64,000 nucleotides of DNA from Bacillus kwashiorkori (GTDB taxonomy: Bacteria > Bacillota > Bacilli > Bacillales > Caldibacillaceae): contig NZ_CTDX01000016.1 in assembly GCF_001375515.1 (NCBI RefSeq), forward strand, positions 62,001 to 126,000. Reading direction: 5' to 3'. Position numbers and translations under genes: made by a program. Shown one piece after another: positions 28,491-37,802 of the stretch. Numbering within the stretch: the first letter of the stretch is position 1; every line of letters starts with the position of its first letter. Below the pieces are notes generated by a model. The model made no database searches, was not told where the DNA came from, and saw only the letters and a list, made by a program, of their open reading frames with translations.

Positions 28491-29786
28491 TTGATAACAG
28501 CAATATTAGCAACACTTATTTTTCTAGCAACACTCATTTTAGTAATCTGGCAGCCTAAAGGATTGAATATCGGATGGTCTGCCTGTGGTGGAGCCCTCCT
28601 AGCTTTACTAGTTGGTGTAGTCGGTTTGAACGATGTGTTCGAAGTTGTCGGCATTACTTGGAACGCAACATTATCTTTTATCGCTATTATCATTATTTCA
28701 TTAGTTTTAGATGAGATTGGATTATTCGAATGGGCCGCACTGCATATGGCGAGAGCTGCAAAGGGTAATGGAGTAAAAATGTTTGTCTATGTCAGCATTT
28801 TAGGAGCGATTGTTGCTGCATTATTTGCTAATGATGGGGCTGCCTTAATTCTGACACCGATTGTCCTAGCGATGGTGCGTAATTTGAATTTCAAAGAAAA
28901 GCTGGTATTTCCGTTTATTATGGCAAGTGGGTTTATAGCAGATACAACGTCTCTTCCGTTTGTTGTCAGTAACTTAGTTAACATTGTATCTGCCGATTTT
29001 TTTGAAATTGGTTTCGTAGAATATGCTTTCAGGATGGTTATACCGAACTTTTTCTCATTAATTGCAACGATTACGGTATTATTAGTGTATTTTAGAAAAA
29101 ACATCTCTAAAACGTATGATTTATCTAAATTAAGGCAACCGGAAGACGCCATTAAAGATCCAACAATGTTTCGTCTCTCATGGGGTGTTTTGGGGATATT
29201 ACTCATTGGATACTTCTCAAGTGAATTCATAAATATTCCTGTTTCAATTGTGGCAGGTATAATTGCCATTGTCTTTTTACTGGTGGCTAGAAGGAGTAAA
29301 GTCGTTAATACAAAGGCAGTTATTAAAGGCGCCCCGTGGAATATCGTTTTTTTCTCAATTGGAATGTACATTGTTGTATATGGTTTAGGAAATGCGTGGC
29401 TAACCCATTCATTAGCGAGTGTTATTCAGGCAACTGCCGATCAAGGATTATTTGTTGCCACGATCGGAATGGGCTTTATTGCAGCTTTCCTGTCATCCGT
29501 CATGAATAATATGCCGACTGTTATGATTGATGCATTAGCGATTGCCGAAACAAATACTTCAGGTGTAATTAGAGAAGCACTAATATATGCAAATATCATT
29601 GGCTCAGACTTAGGTCCAAAGATTACACCGATTGGTTCTCTTGCAACCTTAGTGTGGCTTCATGTTCTATCACAAAAAGGGGTTAAAATTTCATGGGGAA
29701 CTTATTTCAAGACGGGTATTGTTTTAACAATCCCAATCTTATTTATCACTTTACTAGGTCTATTTTTAACTTTATTAATTATCTAA
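28491..29786 (+). CDS. arsB: arsenite efflux pump ArsB
   Basis: A twelve-helix ArsB-family arsenite/antimonite exporter, very close to the staphylococcal protein as I recall it ([27 protein letters not shown] [49 protein letters not shown]). TTG 28491 gives 431 residues with GGAGGTAAG upstream; the ATG at 28476 overlaps this ribosome site and is less likely. Second gene of arsRBC. Confidence 0.96.
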   Translation: MITAILATLIFLATLILVIWQPKGLNIGWSACGGALLALLVGVVGLNDVFEVVGITWNATLSFIAIIIISLVLDEIGLFEWAALHMARAAKGNGVKMFVYVSILGAIVAALFANDGAALILTPIVLAMVRNLNFKEKLVFPFIMASGFIADTTSLPFVVSNLVNIVSADFFEIGFVEYAFRMVIPNFFSLIATITVLLVYFRKNISKTYDLSKLRQPEDAIKDPTMFRLSWGVLGILLIGYFSSEFINIPVSIVAGIIAIVFLLVARRSKVVNTKAVIKGAPWNIVFFSIGMYIVVYGLGNAWLTHSLASVIQATADQGLFVATIGMGFIAAFLSSVMNNMPTVMIDALAIAETNTSGVIREALIYANIIGSDLGPKITPIGSLATLVWLHVLSQKGVKISWGTYFKTGIVLTIPILFITLLGLFLTLLII

Positions 29787-29798
29787 AAGGAGAATGAT

Positions 29799-30221
29799 AT
29801 GATGTCTAAAAAAACAATCTATTTCTTATGTACAGGTAATTCATGCCGTAGCCAGATGGCAGAAGGATGGGCTAAAAAGCATCTCGGTGAGGAATGGGAA
29901 GTTAAAAGTGCGGGAATTGAAGCACATGGATTAAATCCAAATGCTGTTAAAGCAATGAGTGAAGTAGATATTGACATTTCAAATCAAACTTCAGACATAA
30001 TAGATCCTGAAATTCTAAATAATGCGGACTTTGTTGTAACTTTATGTGGAGATGCTGCAGATAAATGTCCGATGACACCCCCGCATGTAAAACGTGATCA
30101 TTGGGGCTTTGATGATCCGGCAAAAGCAGAAGGTACAGAGGAAGAAAAGTGGGCTGTATTCCAACGTGTTCGTGATGAAATTGGTGAAAGAATTAAACGC
30201 TTTGCGGAAACGGGAGAATAA
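29799..30221 (+). CDS. arsC: thioredoxin-coupled arsenate reductase ArsC
   Basis: Reduces arsenate to arsenite for export by ArsB, using thioredoxin. It has the low-molecular-weight phosphatase loop CTGNSCRS with nucleophile Cys11 and the redox pair Cys83 and Cys90 ([11 protein letters not shown]), and is near-identical in pattern to B. subtilis ArsC. 140 residues; ATG 29799 (or 29802) has AAAGGAG upstream. Last gene of the unit; downstream DNA is decayed accessory sequence. Confidence 0.97.
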   Translation: MMSKKTIYFLCTGNSCRSQMAEGWAKKHLGEEWEVKSAGIEAHGLNPNAVKAMSEVDIDISNQTSDIIDPEILNNADFVVTLCGDAADKCPMTPPHVKRDHWGFDDPAKAEGTEEEKWAVFQRVRDEIGERIKRFAETGE

Positions 30222-30272
30222 CGAGACACGATACTAACTAACCAGTAATCCTAAAAAATTAACGGAAAAAGT

Positions 30273-30432
30273 AATAGAAGAGGAAATAAATATTAGAAAT
30301 CATATCTAAATTTCTTCACCCTTATAATCAAGATCTGTATCTGAACTAAGTCATAAAGAGAAGGTTTGGTTAGAGACAAGAGACAGAGAATTAATAACAT
30401 ATAAATATGCGGAGCAGCTAAGTTCTAGTTAA
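30273..30432 (+). pseudogene. remnant of the 3' end of a SocA/MqsA-like antitoxin gene
   Basis: About 160 bases closely match the end of the intact antitoxin gene at 52514-53527, including the stop region: shared runs include AAGATCTGTATCTGAACT, GAGACAAGAGACAGAGAATT and ACATATAAATATGCGGAGCA. Small indels break the frame, and the preceding 30222-30272 shows no further match. The copy stops seven bases before the IS1182-type element. It is a leftover of a second toxin-antitoxin locus or of a duplication. Confidence 0.85.
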
Positions 30433-30439
30433 AACAAAG

Positions 30440-32363
30440 GGGCTGTCCAAAAAGTCATAGCTTTTGACTTTTTCGAGGCCCATAATTTTTTATTTTTTCC
30501 AAAAAAGAGCACAAAAAAATCGCCTTTTCTAGTAAAATGTAAGTGACCAAACAAACATTAAAGAAAGGGCGATTTTTTATGAGCAATCAAATGATTACTA
30601 CTCACAATGATACCATTCAAATGACACTTTTTCCAGAGGTACAGGAAGAAAAGACTCCCCAAAAAAGAAAGCTGGCTCCTACATTTAAACCTTATAACAA
30701 TCGTCAAATCCAAGCCATTTTTGATCTTGAAGCTCTCATACCCATAGATCATGAGGCACGGGTAGTAGATGAAATGGTTGAAGCTGTGCCTGACGAACAA
30801 CTTTTCTCTCATTATGAAGGTGGTGGCAGAGCTCCTTACCATCCGAAAATGATGCTTAAAATTATATTGTACGGATACACTCAAAAAGTTTATTCTTGTC
30901 GTGGAATTGCAAAATTAACAAAAGAAAATATTCCTACGATGTGGTTAGCTGCGATGCAACAGCCAGATTTCCGAACGATTAATGAATTCCGTGGGAATCG
31001 GATGCAATATTTAATTGATGAATTATTTGAAACCATGATTCAAAAATTGATTGAGGAAAATTACATAACATTTGAAAACTACTTTTTAGATGGGACAAAG
31101 ATCGAGGCTGATGCCAATAAGTATTCCTTTGTTTGGAAAAAGGCTACTTCCAAGTTTGAGGCTAAATTAAAAGAAAAAATCCATGAAACCATAAAGCACA
31201 TCCATGAAATCACCGAATTAGAGACTGAAGAAAATCGAAAAGAAATGGATCAAAATAAAGAAATAGACGAACAGGACTTAACGGAAACGGCCATTGTGCT
31301 TGAAGAAAAAGTAAAACAACTAACGGAGGAAATTAAAAAAGAGAAGGATCCGTCCGTTCGCAAAGAGAAACGGAAAGAGCGTAGTCAGATAAAGAAGTGT
31401 GTAAAACAAATACAAGAAGACTCTATTCCGCGATTGGCAAAATACAAAGAACAAAACGAGATTTTTGGTGATCGTAACAGCTACTCGAAAACAGATAAAG
31501 ACGCCACCTTTATGCGCATGAAAGAAGACCATATGAAGAACGGTCAGCTGAAACCTGGATATAATGTACAAATGGCTACTGAGAATCAATTTATTTTGTT
31601 TTACACCATCCATCAACGCCCGACGGATACACGTTGCTTCATCCCCCATATGGAGAAATTGGCAGCCACTTCTTTACCAATGCCGAAAACAGTTATTGCC
31701 GACGCAGGTTATGGGAGTGAAGAAAATTATGTCTATGCCGTAGGCGATGAAAAGAGCAGCAATTCGAGTTCCTTATTCCTTATGGTTCGTACTTAAAGGA
31801 ACAAACGCGAAAATATAGAAATGATATAAAAAATGCGAAAAATTGGACATACGTGGAGGAAGATGATTATTTTATATGTCCGAACGAACGGAAAGTGACA
31901 TTTAAAAAATATCAAAATAAAAGGAATCAATCCGGCTATGAGCAGAGCTTCAAAATATACGAATGTGAGGATTGTACGGATTGCCCACTAAAACCACAAT
32001 GTACAAAGGCAATCGGCAATCGGCAAGTTCATTGGAATACCATTTTTGAAGAAATGAAAGCTAAGGCCAAAGCAGCCCTTGAATGTGAAGAAAAGGCCGC
32101 TATCTATTCTCAACGGAAAGTTGAAGTAGAAAGTGTGTTCGGTCACATCAAGGGCAATCGGTCGTTCCGCAGGTTTTCGTTGCGGGGACTCGACAAAGTT
32201 CATGTCGAGTTCGGAATCGTGGCATTAGCCCACAACATACTGAAAGTGGCTGGCATCCGCCAGCTACTTTCAGAAAATAATCCAGATAATAGAAAAAGCA
32301 AGTGGAGGAAAACAAAACTAATTTTCTCCACTTGCTTTATTTTAGGGACTTATTGGACAGCCC
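30440..32363 (+). mobile_element. IS1182-family insertion sequence, inactivated
   Basis: Terminal inverted repeats GGGCTGTCCAAAAAGT (30440-30455) and ACTTATTGGACAGCCC (32348-32363) match at 15 of 16 positions and enclose one transposase gene. A hairpin from AAGCAAGTGGAG to CTCCACTTGC lies before the right end. No target duplication is visible in the flanks. Both flanks are decayed genes. Confidence 0.9.
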
Positions 32364-32377
32364 TGTTTTCTTTTTGA
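30579..32377 (+). pseudogene. IS1182-family transposase, frameshifted
   Basis: The N-terminal part (from ATG 30579, with AAAGGGCG upstream) contains the DUF772-type domain ([35 protein letters not shown]) and the first catalytic region ([23 protein letters not shown]). The frame is lost near 31749-31753, where one A appears missing from an A run; reading one base back restores a continuous C-terminal part ([18 protein letters not shown] ... VEVESVFGHIKGNRSFRRF) that runs to 32377, just past the right repeat. A programmed minus-one shift at GAAAAG is possible but unlikely for this family. Confidence 0.88.
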
Positions 32378-32507
32378 GTTATGATTTACGAATATTAATA
32401 AATATACTGCCAAACATACACCAATTAGGTTCTTGTCAACTAACTTTGGAAAGAACCATCAATTGATTGCCAAATACACGAATCCAAAAGTATTTCTCAA
32501 GTCTCAT
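32365..32507 (-). pseudogene. decayed small membrane-protein gene
   Basis: On the minus strand, ATG 32507 with AAGGAG upstream starts MRLEKYF; after a frameshift and one stop the reading continues as VYLAIN, then FPKLVDKNLIGVCLAVYLLI, FVNHNSKRKQ, up to the IS1182 right end. It looks like a two-helix membrane peptide of about 60 residues, broken and then cut by the element. A similar VYLAIK reading occurs at 40263-40330. Nothing else is seen in 32508-32735. Confidence 0.5.
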
Positions 32508-32735
32508 TTTGTAACTCCTTATCTTTTATTTTCATTAACTCGTTATTTTTAAATACTAAGCCATACTATTATCAATTTTAAAATTTTACGAAAATAAGAT
32601 AGAAAGGTCATAAAATCTGTGATTAATGGCCCATTAATGATCAAATTTTTTAAAACTATTCGAATCAATAAAAATCACTGTTAAAATATTTTCACCTTTG
32701 AACTACTTGTCTCAATCTATTAGGGAGTGACCGCC

Positions 32736-33488
32736 TTGATTTTGACAGCGAGATATAGGGATAAATTCAGAATAAATATTATAAATTTAGGAGTTGAATA
32801 TACGAAAATGCATAATGGCATGAAATTAACTAAGGAAGATTATGAAAAATTCCAAGAATATTTGTTAAGCATTAATGAAGAGAACATAGATGGAGCGTTT
32901 TTTGTTAAAAATGAGGAGGATTTAAAAAAGCAGGTTTTTGAATATGTCATGAACGAAGACAACAATTTATCTTTACGAGAAACAATACAATGGGAAATAG
33001 AGAATTTACTAGAAGAAGGCAATAATAAAGGGGAAGTAGTCGAGAAGGTAATTGAGACATTTATTGATGATTTACGATGGACAGGAGAAGGGATGTATCA
33101 TCTATGGGGAATTCATTTTACTTCTGATGTAACAGTTGCTAATACAGTCGAAATTTTTGAAGCAGAAACAGGTGGTTTTGATCATCAAGCTTATCTGGGG
33201 AATAGGGACGCACTTGAACAGGTAGGAACTAAAATACTTGGAGCCAATAGTTATGTTTATCTTATCTATTCGGTTGACACCAACAATTTTGAAGGACCTC
33301 TTTCATTTAAAGGAATAGTTGATAGTAATGCTCCCTTAAATGAAATCGAGGCTATTGCTAAATATTTAGGTTTGAGTGAAAGTGACGCTTTGCGTGACAA
33401 GATTTTTCATAATTATTCAAGTATTGAAGTTCGTGATTTAGATATCGACCTATTAGTCAAATATTATAGAGAACGCTCAAGATATTAA
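32736..33488 (+). CDS. unknown protein, 250 residues
   Basis: I do not recognise this protein. It is acidic and soluble-looking, with no signal peptide or membrane helix. An N-terminal helical part (KLTKEDYEKFQEYLLSIN, about residues 28-110) is followed by a mixed region with several aromatic residues (RWTGEGMYHLWGIHFTS) and a C-terminal segment ending YYRERSRY. TTG 32736 has GGGAG eight bases upstream; the GTG at 32727 overlaps that site, and ATG 32820 (MKLTKEDYEKF) is a later alternative. It stands alone, ending in a strong hairpin shared with the convergent unknown pair. Confidence 0.65.
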   Translation: MILTARYRDKFRINIINLGVEYTKMHNGMKLTKEDYEKFQEYLLSINEENIDGAFFVKNEEDLKKQVFEYVMNEDNNLSLRETIQWEIENLLEEGNNKGEVVEKVIETFIDDLRWTGEGMYHLWGIHFTSDVTVANTVEIFEAETGGFDHQAYLGNRDALEQVGTKILGANSYVYLIYSVDTNNFEGPLSFKGIVDSNAPLNEIEAIAKYLGLSESDALRDKIFHNYSSIEVRDLDIDLLVKYYRERSRY

Positions 33489-33530
33489 GAACTAAAAGGT
33501 TCATAAAGAGTTTGTTTAGAAGAAGTGATG

Positions 33531-33577
33531 AAACCCATGTCAATATTCCGTACTTACGGAATCTGTCATGGGTTTTT
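33531..33577. terminator. bidirectional cruciform-like terminator
   Basis: Outer arms AAACCCATG (33531-33539) and CATGGGTTTTT (33567-33577) enclose an inner hairpin ATTCCGT-ACTT-ACGGAAT. It lies between convergent genes and has T tracts for both strands. Confidence 0.85.
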
Positions 33578-33585
33578 GAGTTATT

Positions 33586-34320
33586 CTATTTATCTAATTG
33601 CATCTCAGGCAATCTTCCACGACTGAACTCTTTTACAAGGCCAACAACAAATAATTGCTGTATAAAATTCAATAAATCCTTATCATTATCCTTTTTAATT
33701 TCTACTTCGGGTAAAATGATAAAATCTCCTGATACTTTCAGTTCAAAATTGTCTTCTAGTATATTTAAAATTCTTGGCTTTAATTCTTTTCCGACACCGA
33801 GTATTTTGTATTCGGGCAACAGCTTTGCATATCTTGCATTCAAGAATTTATGAAATCCATATTGAGTTAGCCCATCATAATTATTAGTTGACCTTTGTTT
33901 TTTCAATTCAATGATAAGGAATCGTGAAAAAGCATCTTCATATACAGAAGCCGGTTCACCCCGATTTCCCCAATTAGAAAGTAGCAATCGGCCTTCACGT
34001 AGCAATTTTCCATGCTGAAATAATTTATATGGCAAAAAGCTTCCGATTACTGAACTGTCAATATCTTTATGTTCCAACCAGTTATTTTCAAAACAAATCT
34101 CAATTGAGAGTGGGAGCGACATGGACTTTGATGGTATTAAGGACATAACTTGATAAAAAAGGGTGTCCACTAAGCTTTGATTAAGTAATAAATCATTAGA
34201 CAAAACTTTACTATGATCTGAATGTTTATTTGTCCCATGTTTTACTACAAAGCGGTTAGGATTCTTTTCTCTATATTTCATATGTTCAGCATAAGCTGCA
34301 CGTTCATGAAACCAACTCAT
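33586..34320 (-). CDS. unknown protein, 244 residues (second gene of a pair)
   Basis: Not recognised. It starts at ATG 34320 with GGAAGGAG upstream and is 26 bases behind the preceding minus-strand gene, so the two form an operon. The sequence is hydrophilic, with a basic and His-rich N-terminus (HERAAYAEHMKYREKNPNRF), a central part with FSRFLIIELKKQR that could be the core strand of a nuclease-like fold, and an acidic C-terminal third. The FLIIELKK stretch recalls a PD-(D/E)XK ExK motif, but without the other elements I do not claim it. Confidence 0.65.
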   Translation of the reverse strand: MSWFHERAAYAEHMKYREKNPNRFVVKHGTNKHSDHSKVLSNDLLLNQSLVDTLFYQVMSLIPSKSMSLPLSIEICFENNWLEHKDIDSSVIGSFLPYKLFQHGKLLREGRLLLSNWGNRGEPASVYEDAFSRFLIIELKKQRSTNNYDGLTQYGFHKFLNARYAKLLPEYKILGVGKELKPRILNILEDNFELKVSGDFIILPEVEIKKDNDKDLLNFIQQLFVVGLVKEFSRGRLPEMQLDK

Positions 34321-34346
34321 GGGATGCTCCTTCCAAAATATTATTT

Positions 34347-34715
34347 CTATCTTAAATATTTTTTTGAGATTGCTATCTCAAGCAACTTACCAACATTGTT
34401 ATCCGTTAATGAAAATGCATTTTTAATCGCCAAGCATAACGAAAATATCAATTCAGATCCTTCAGATTGCTCGAATTGAATGCCGAATTGATTCATTAAA
34501 AAACGACCCATTTCCCATCTCTCATCATAATTTATTTCTTGCATATAAAAATCTCTTTTTGCTAATTCTTGACAAGCCTCTTCAATCTGAGCAGGGTATT
34601 TAGTTAAATAGGCTTCGAGTAATGAAGAATATTGATAAGATCCATTTATACTTTGGGAATAAGCTGATGAGGGGATGCTCAAAATGAACTCAGTATTTAA
34701 GGGAGTATTTAACAT
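34347..34715 (-). CDS. unknown protein, 122 residues (first gene of a pair)
   Basis: Not recognised. Helical, acidic protein without membrane segments, ending in LLEIAISKKYLR. ATG 34715 has only a weak GGGAA upstream. Together with the following 244-residue gene it forms a two-gene minus-strand unit, an arrangement seen in toxin-antitoxin and small defence modules, though nothing in the sequences proves that. The 213 bases upstream hold no gene. Confidence 0.6.
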   Translation of the reverse strand: MLNTPLNTEFILSIPSSAYSQSINGSYQYSSLLEAYLTKYPAQIEEACQELAKRDFYMQEINYDERWEMGRFLMNQFGIQFEQSEGSELIFSLCLAIKNAFSLTDNNVGKLLEIAISKKYLR

Positions 34716-34928
34716 TTTCCCATAAGTACTTTTTATAAACTTTCCAAACGACTAGGAAGTAGTTCAATTTACATACCTTAATTTCAAATTTCTCCAACTC
34801 TATTATATAATAAGATCGATAAAAGCTATATCTAAATGACTAGTTTCTAAGAGATTATTATCGCAATCTATAATTTTTTCTCGTATCTTTGTATAATCTT
34901 GGGGGAAAATGGGAGGTTTGAATGAAAG

Positions 34929-35305
34929 GTGAACTCAAATCAAATTGATGCTGGTGAGATAACCAACATTTATAAGTATATAGATCAAACGCTTACTAAA
35001 TTAAAATTTGAAGTGAAGGAACCTATCAAACAAAGCAAATTTATCTAAATGGAACAGCAAAGCCGGTTGGTGCTATTCAATATGAAGGTAGCAATGATTA
35101 CGAAAAAAAGTTGCCTACAATCGTAAGTCTACGATTCAATCGACTAAACATTCCTGAACAATGGAAAGAGCAGCTAGAGATAGAAGACCCACCATATAGA
35201 CAAATTTTAAAAACCGTTGTTACACATAAATTTTCGAGCTTTAATGAAAAAACGAAGGAATACATTGATGCTTTATGTGCCGACCTGCATAAAGTTCTTA
35301 GATGA
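34929..35305 (+). pseudogene. frameshifted small gene of unknown function
   Basis: From GTG 34929 (GGGAGG upstream) the reading is MNSNQIDAGEITNIYKYIDQ and so on, up to a stop at 35046. Adding one T in the T run near 35040 joins it to the downstream frame YLNGTAKPVGAIQYEG ... FNRLNIPEQWKEQLEIEDPP ... ADLHKVLR, ending at 35305, for about 125 residues. I do not know the family. It sits 89 bases before the truncated Z1 gene and was probably in the same operon. Confidence 0.55.
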
Positions 35306-35394
35306 TTTAGGGAATCAAGCTGTTTAATTTATGATTAACATTATTAAAATAATAATGACCAATGGAGTAGACATTGGAAAAGGAGAAGAATATT

Positions 35395-36771
35395 TTGCAA
35401 GCTACTACGATAAATACTGAGGGATTATTCTATAGTGAATTTAAAGAAAAGAATAATTACTCTTCAGATACAAAGCAATGTATTGAAAATACTTTAATCC
35501 ATCTAATGAAAAATGACACGACTGTAAGTAGGCCCGGTATGTTATTAGGGAAAATTCAAAGCGGAAAAACAAGAACATTTATTGGAATTACAGCTCTGGC
35601 TTTCGATAATGACTATGACATTACGATTGTACTAACAAAGGGGACGAGAGCTTTAGCACAGCAAACTTTTGAACGATTAAAAAAGGAATTTGAAGATTTT
35701 AAGGATGATGATGTATTACAGATTTTCGATATCATGACTTTGCCCGACAATTTAATAGACTATGAGTTAGAGCAAAAGTTAATTTTTGTGGTTAAGAAGG
35801 AAGCAAATAACCTAAGAAGATTACAAAAAGCATTGTTCGAAACATATCCTGATCTTGCAAATAAGAAAGTGTTAATTATTGACGATGAAGCGGATTTTGC
35901 AAGTATCGGATTCTCTAAAACCCAGAAAGAGATATATGAAATCAATGTCATTGCCGGTTTAATTGATAATATCCGTAAAGAGTTAAGCAGTGCAGACTTT
36001 TTACAAGTTACAGCTACCCCGTATTCATTATATTTGCAGCCAGAAGATTTGAAAATAGATGGCACAACTAAAACATTTCAGCCGATTAAACCTGCCTTTA
36101 CAGAATTGGTTCCTGTACCTGATGCGTACATAGGTGGTGAATATTATTTTGAGGAAAGTGAAGAACATGATTCAATAGCTTCTCATATTTATGAACCAAT
36201 TTCTTCGAACGAATTATTAATTTTGAAAAAGGCTGATGGAAGAAGATTTAAATTAGAAGATGTATTAACAAGCAATAAGATCAGTTCACTTAGACATTCC
36301 ATTATTAACTTTATTGTCGGTGGTTCGATAAGAAGAATTCAAGATAAGAAAAAAGGTGTTCGACAGAAAAAATATAGTTTTATAGTACATACTGAGCAGG
36401 CAAAAGCTGCTCATGAATGGCAAGAAATGATTGTTTCAGAAATGAAAGACCAATTAAAGCAAATACTTGATCAAAACCCTATTTTACTAAATGAATTAAT
36501 TCAAGAATCCTATGAAGATTTAACTAGATCTCTTAGTTTGATAGAGAGCTACATCCCAAGTTTTGAAGAAGTTAAAGATGAAGTACTAGCAGCCTTGAAG
36601 AAAGATTATTTGATGATTACAAAGGTAAATTCTGAAAAGGATATAACGCAATTACTTGACGACTCTGGACAATTAAAACTCCGCGCTCCGCTTAATATTT
36701 TTATTGGTGGTCAGATTTTAGATAGTTTAGACACATTGATTTATCAAACCTGCTTAGTACATGTATTATGA
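35395..36771 (+). pseudogene. Z1-domain ATPase, C-terminally truncated
   Basis: A superfamily-2-like ATPase with Walker A (GKIQSGKTRTFI), IIDDEAD as Walker B and VTATPYSLYL as motif III, the pattern I know from Z1-domain (PF10593) proteins found in restriction-like and defence operons. Intact members are about twice as long. Here the conserved GGQILDRG-type motif ends as GGQILDSLDT and is followed within 15 residues by a stop, so the arginine-containing motif and all of the C-terminal half are missing. TTG 35395 is nine bases after AAGGAG. Presumed inactive relic. Confidence 0.8.
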
Positions 36772-36834
36772 CGGATATAGTGGGATGGTATTTCTTTGTT
36801 TTACTAAGAAAAATAAAAATATTAGGAGAAGATA

Positions 36835-37035
36835 ATGAAGAAATTAAACGATAACATAGAATATTGTCCTCATTACGGAGCGAACTTACAAGGAGAGCCA
36901 ATTCCCGAAAAAGAGCAGCATCATTATGGTGGTGCTACTCATTTTACAAGAAAGATCGGCATTTCAAGTCTGGAATTGGACCGAGTGATCAAATGGCAAT
37001 GTCCCGACTGTAAACAGGATTGGGAGCGGGAGTAG
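36835..37035 (+). CDS. small zinc-ribbon-like protein with a degenerate knuckle
   Basis: A 66-residue protein. The C-terminal CPDCKQDW is a normal zinc knuckle; the N-terminal one reads CPHYGANL where CPHCGANL would be expected, so one ligand appears replaced by Tyr. ATG 36835 has AGGAG upstream. The stop overlaps the start of the next small gene. No function is known to me. Confidence 0.6.
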   Translation: MKKLNDNIEYCPHYGANLQGEPIPEKEQHHYGGATHFTRKIGISSLELDRVIKWQCPDCKQDWERE

Positions 37036-37238
37036 TGAAGAGATATGTCGTTATTGGTTTTGGCTCCGGAAAACATATCGTAACCGGTAAAGTATTTGAA
37101 GGTAAGGAAGAAGCCGATGAATACCTGATATACTTATGTTCAAAAATGTTTGGAAAAATTATAGGAATAGAAAATACCAAGCTAGAAGATGTAGACATAT
37201 TTGAAATGGATTATGTTCCTTTTAAAAATAACCGATGA
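37035..37238 (+). CDS. unknown protein, 67 residues
   Basis: Starts at GTG 37035, overlapping the preceding stop (TAGTG), with GGGAG upstream; the in-frame TTG at 37020 is less likely. The product (VVIGFGSGKHIVTGKVFEGK ... VDIFEMDYVPFKNN) looks like a small alpha/beta protein. It is translationally coupled to the zinc-ribbon-like gene. Function unknown. Confidence 0.55.
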   Translation: MKRYVVIGFGSGKHIVTGKVFEGKEEADEYLIYLCSKMFGKIIGIENTKLEDVDIFEMDYVPFKNNR

Positions 37239-37381
37239 TCAATCTATTAGAGAAAAACCTTTCTGTGAAAACAAGAAAAATAAGGTGAACCTATACAGAA
37301 TATGTATAAAAGGAGAAAGAAAGCAAGATTAGTAGATATTTTTTATCGAAAAGTTTCAATCAAAATGAGAATAGTTCTAGG

Positions 37382-37414
37382 AACGCTTTGCATTCGTGAA
37401 TGCAGGCGTTTTTT
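37382..37414 (+). terminator. terminator after the small coupled genes
   Basis: AACGCTTTGCATTC pairs with GAATGCAGGCGTT and is followed by TTTTT. The remaining sequence up to the IS66 element shows no gene. Confidence 0.75.
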
Positions 37415-37607
37415 GTTTCTGATGATAGATTTTGAGATGCTTTTTAATTGCTCTGTAAAACGGTATTGTGCGAAATAATGCTTTTAGAAGAGAGCTGTTC
37501 GGTTACTGTAATGAAATTTGGTAGTAAGCCCCCATTCAAACAACGCATATAATTGAGCAGCACCTCTTGATAAAATTTAGATATCGATTAAAGGAGGTGC
37601 TTTTCAT

Positions 37608-37802
37608 ATGCCTGAACAAAAACTTACTATCATCCCCGTTACATTGCATCCCGAAACCGAAAAAGTTACATCTTCAATACCAACAAAAACTTTTTTCAAT
37701 TCAACTTGTACGATCAAATCGGGCAACGTTGAAATTTTCCTCTCTAACGGCGTTGATGAGCACATCATCCAAACCGTAATGAGGGAGATGAAAAATCTAT
37801 GA
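37608..37802 (+). CDS. IS66 accessory protein, orf1 (copy 1)
   Basis: A 64-residue protein in the tnpA position of IS66 elements, shorter than usual. It starts at ATG 37608 with AAAGGAGGTG upstream and overlaps the start of tnpB (ATGAGG). Its C-terminal part (GNVEIFLSNGVDEHIIQTVM) fits the position-typical orf1; function in transposition is not defined. Confidence 0.75.
   Translation: MPEQKLTIIPVTLHPETEKVTSSIPTKTFFNSTCTIKSGNVEIFLSNGVDEHIIQTVMREMKNL

Noticed and set aside
33512..33853. A 113-codon plus-strand frame opposite the 244-residue unknown gene
   Set aside because: Begins across the terminator and lies antisense to a gene with a good ribosome site.
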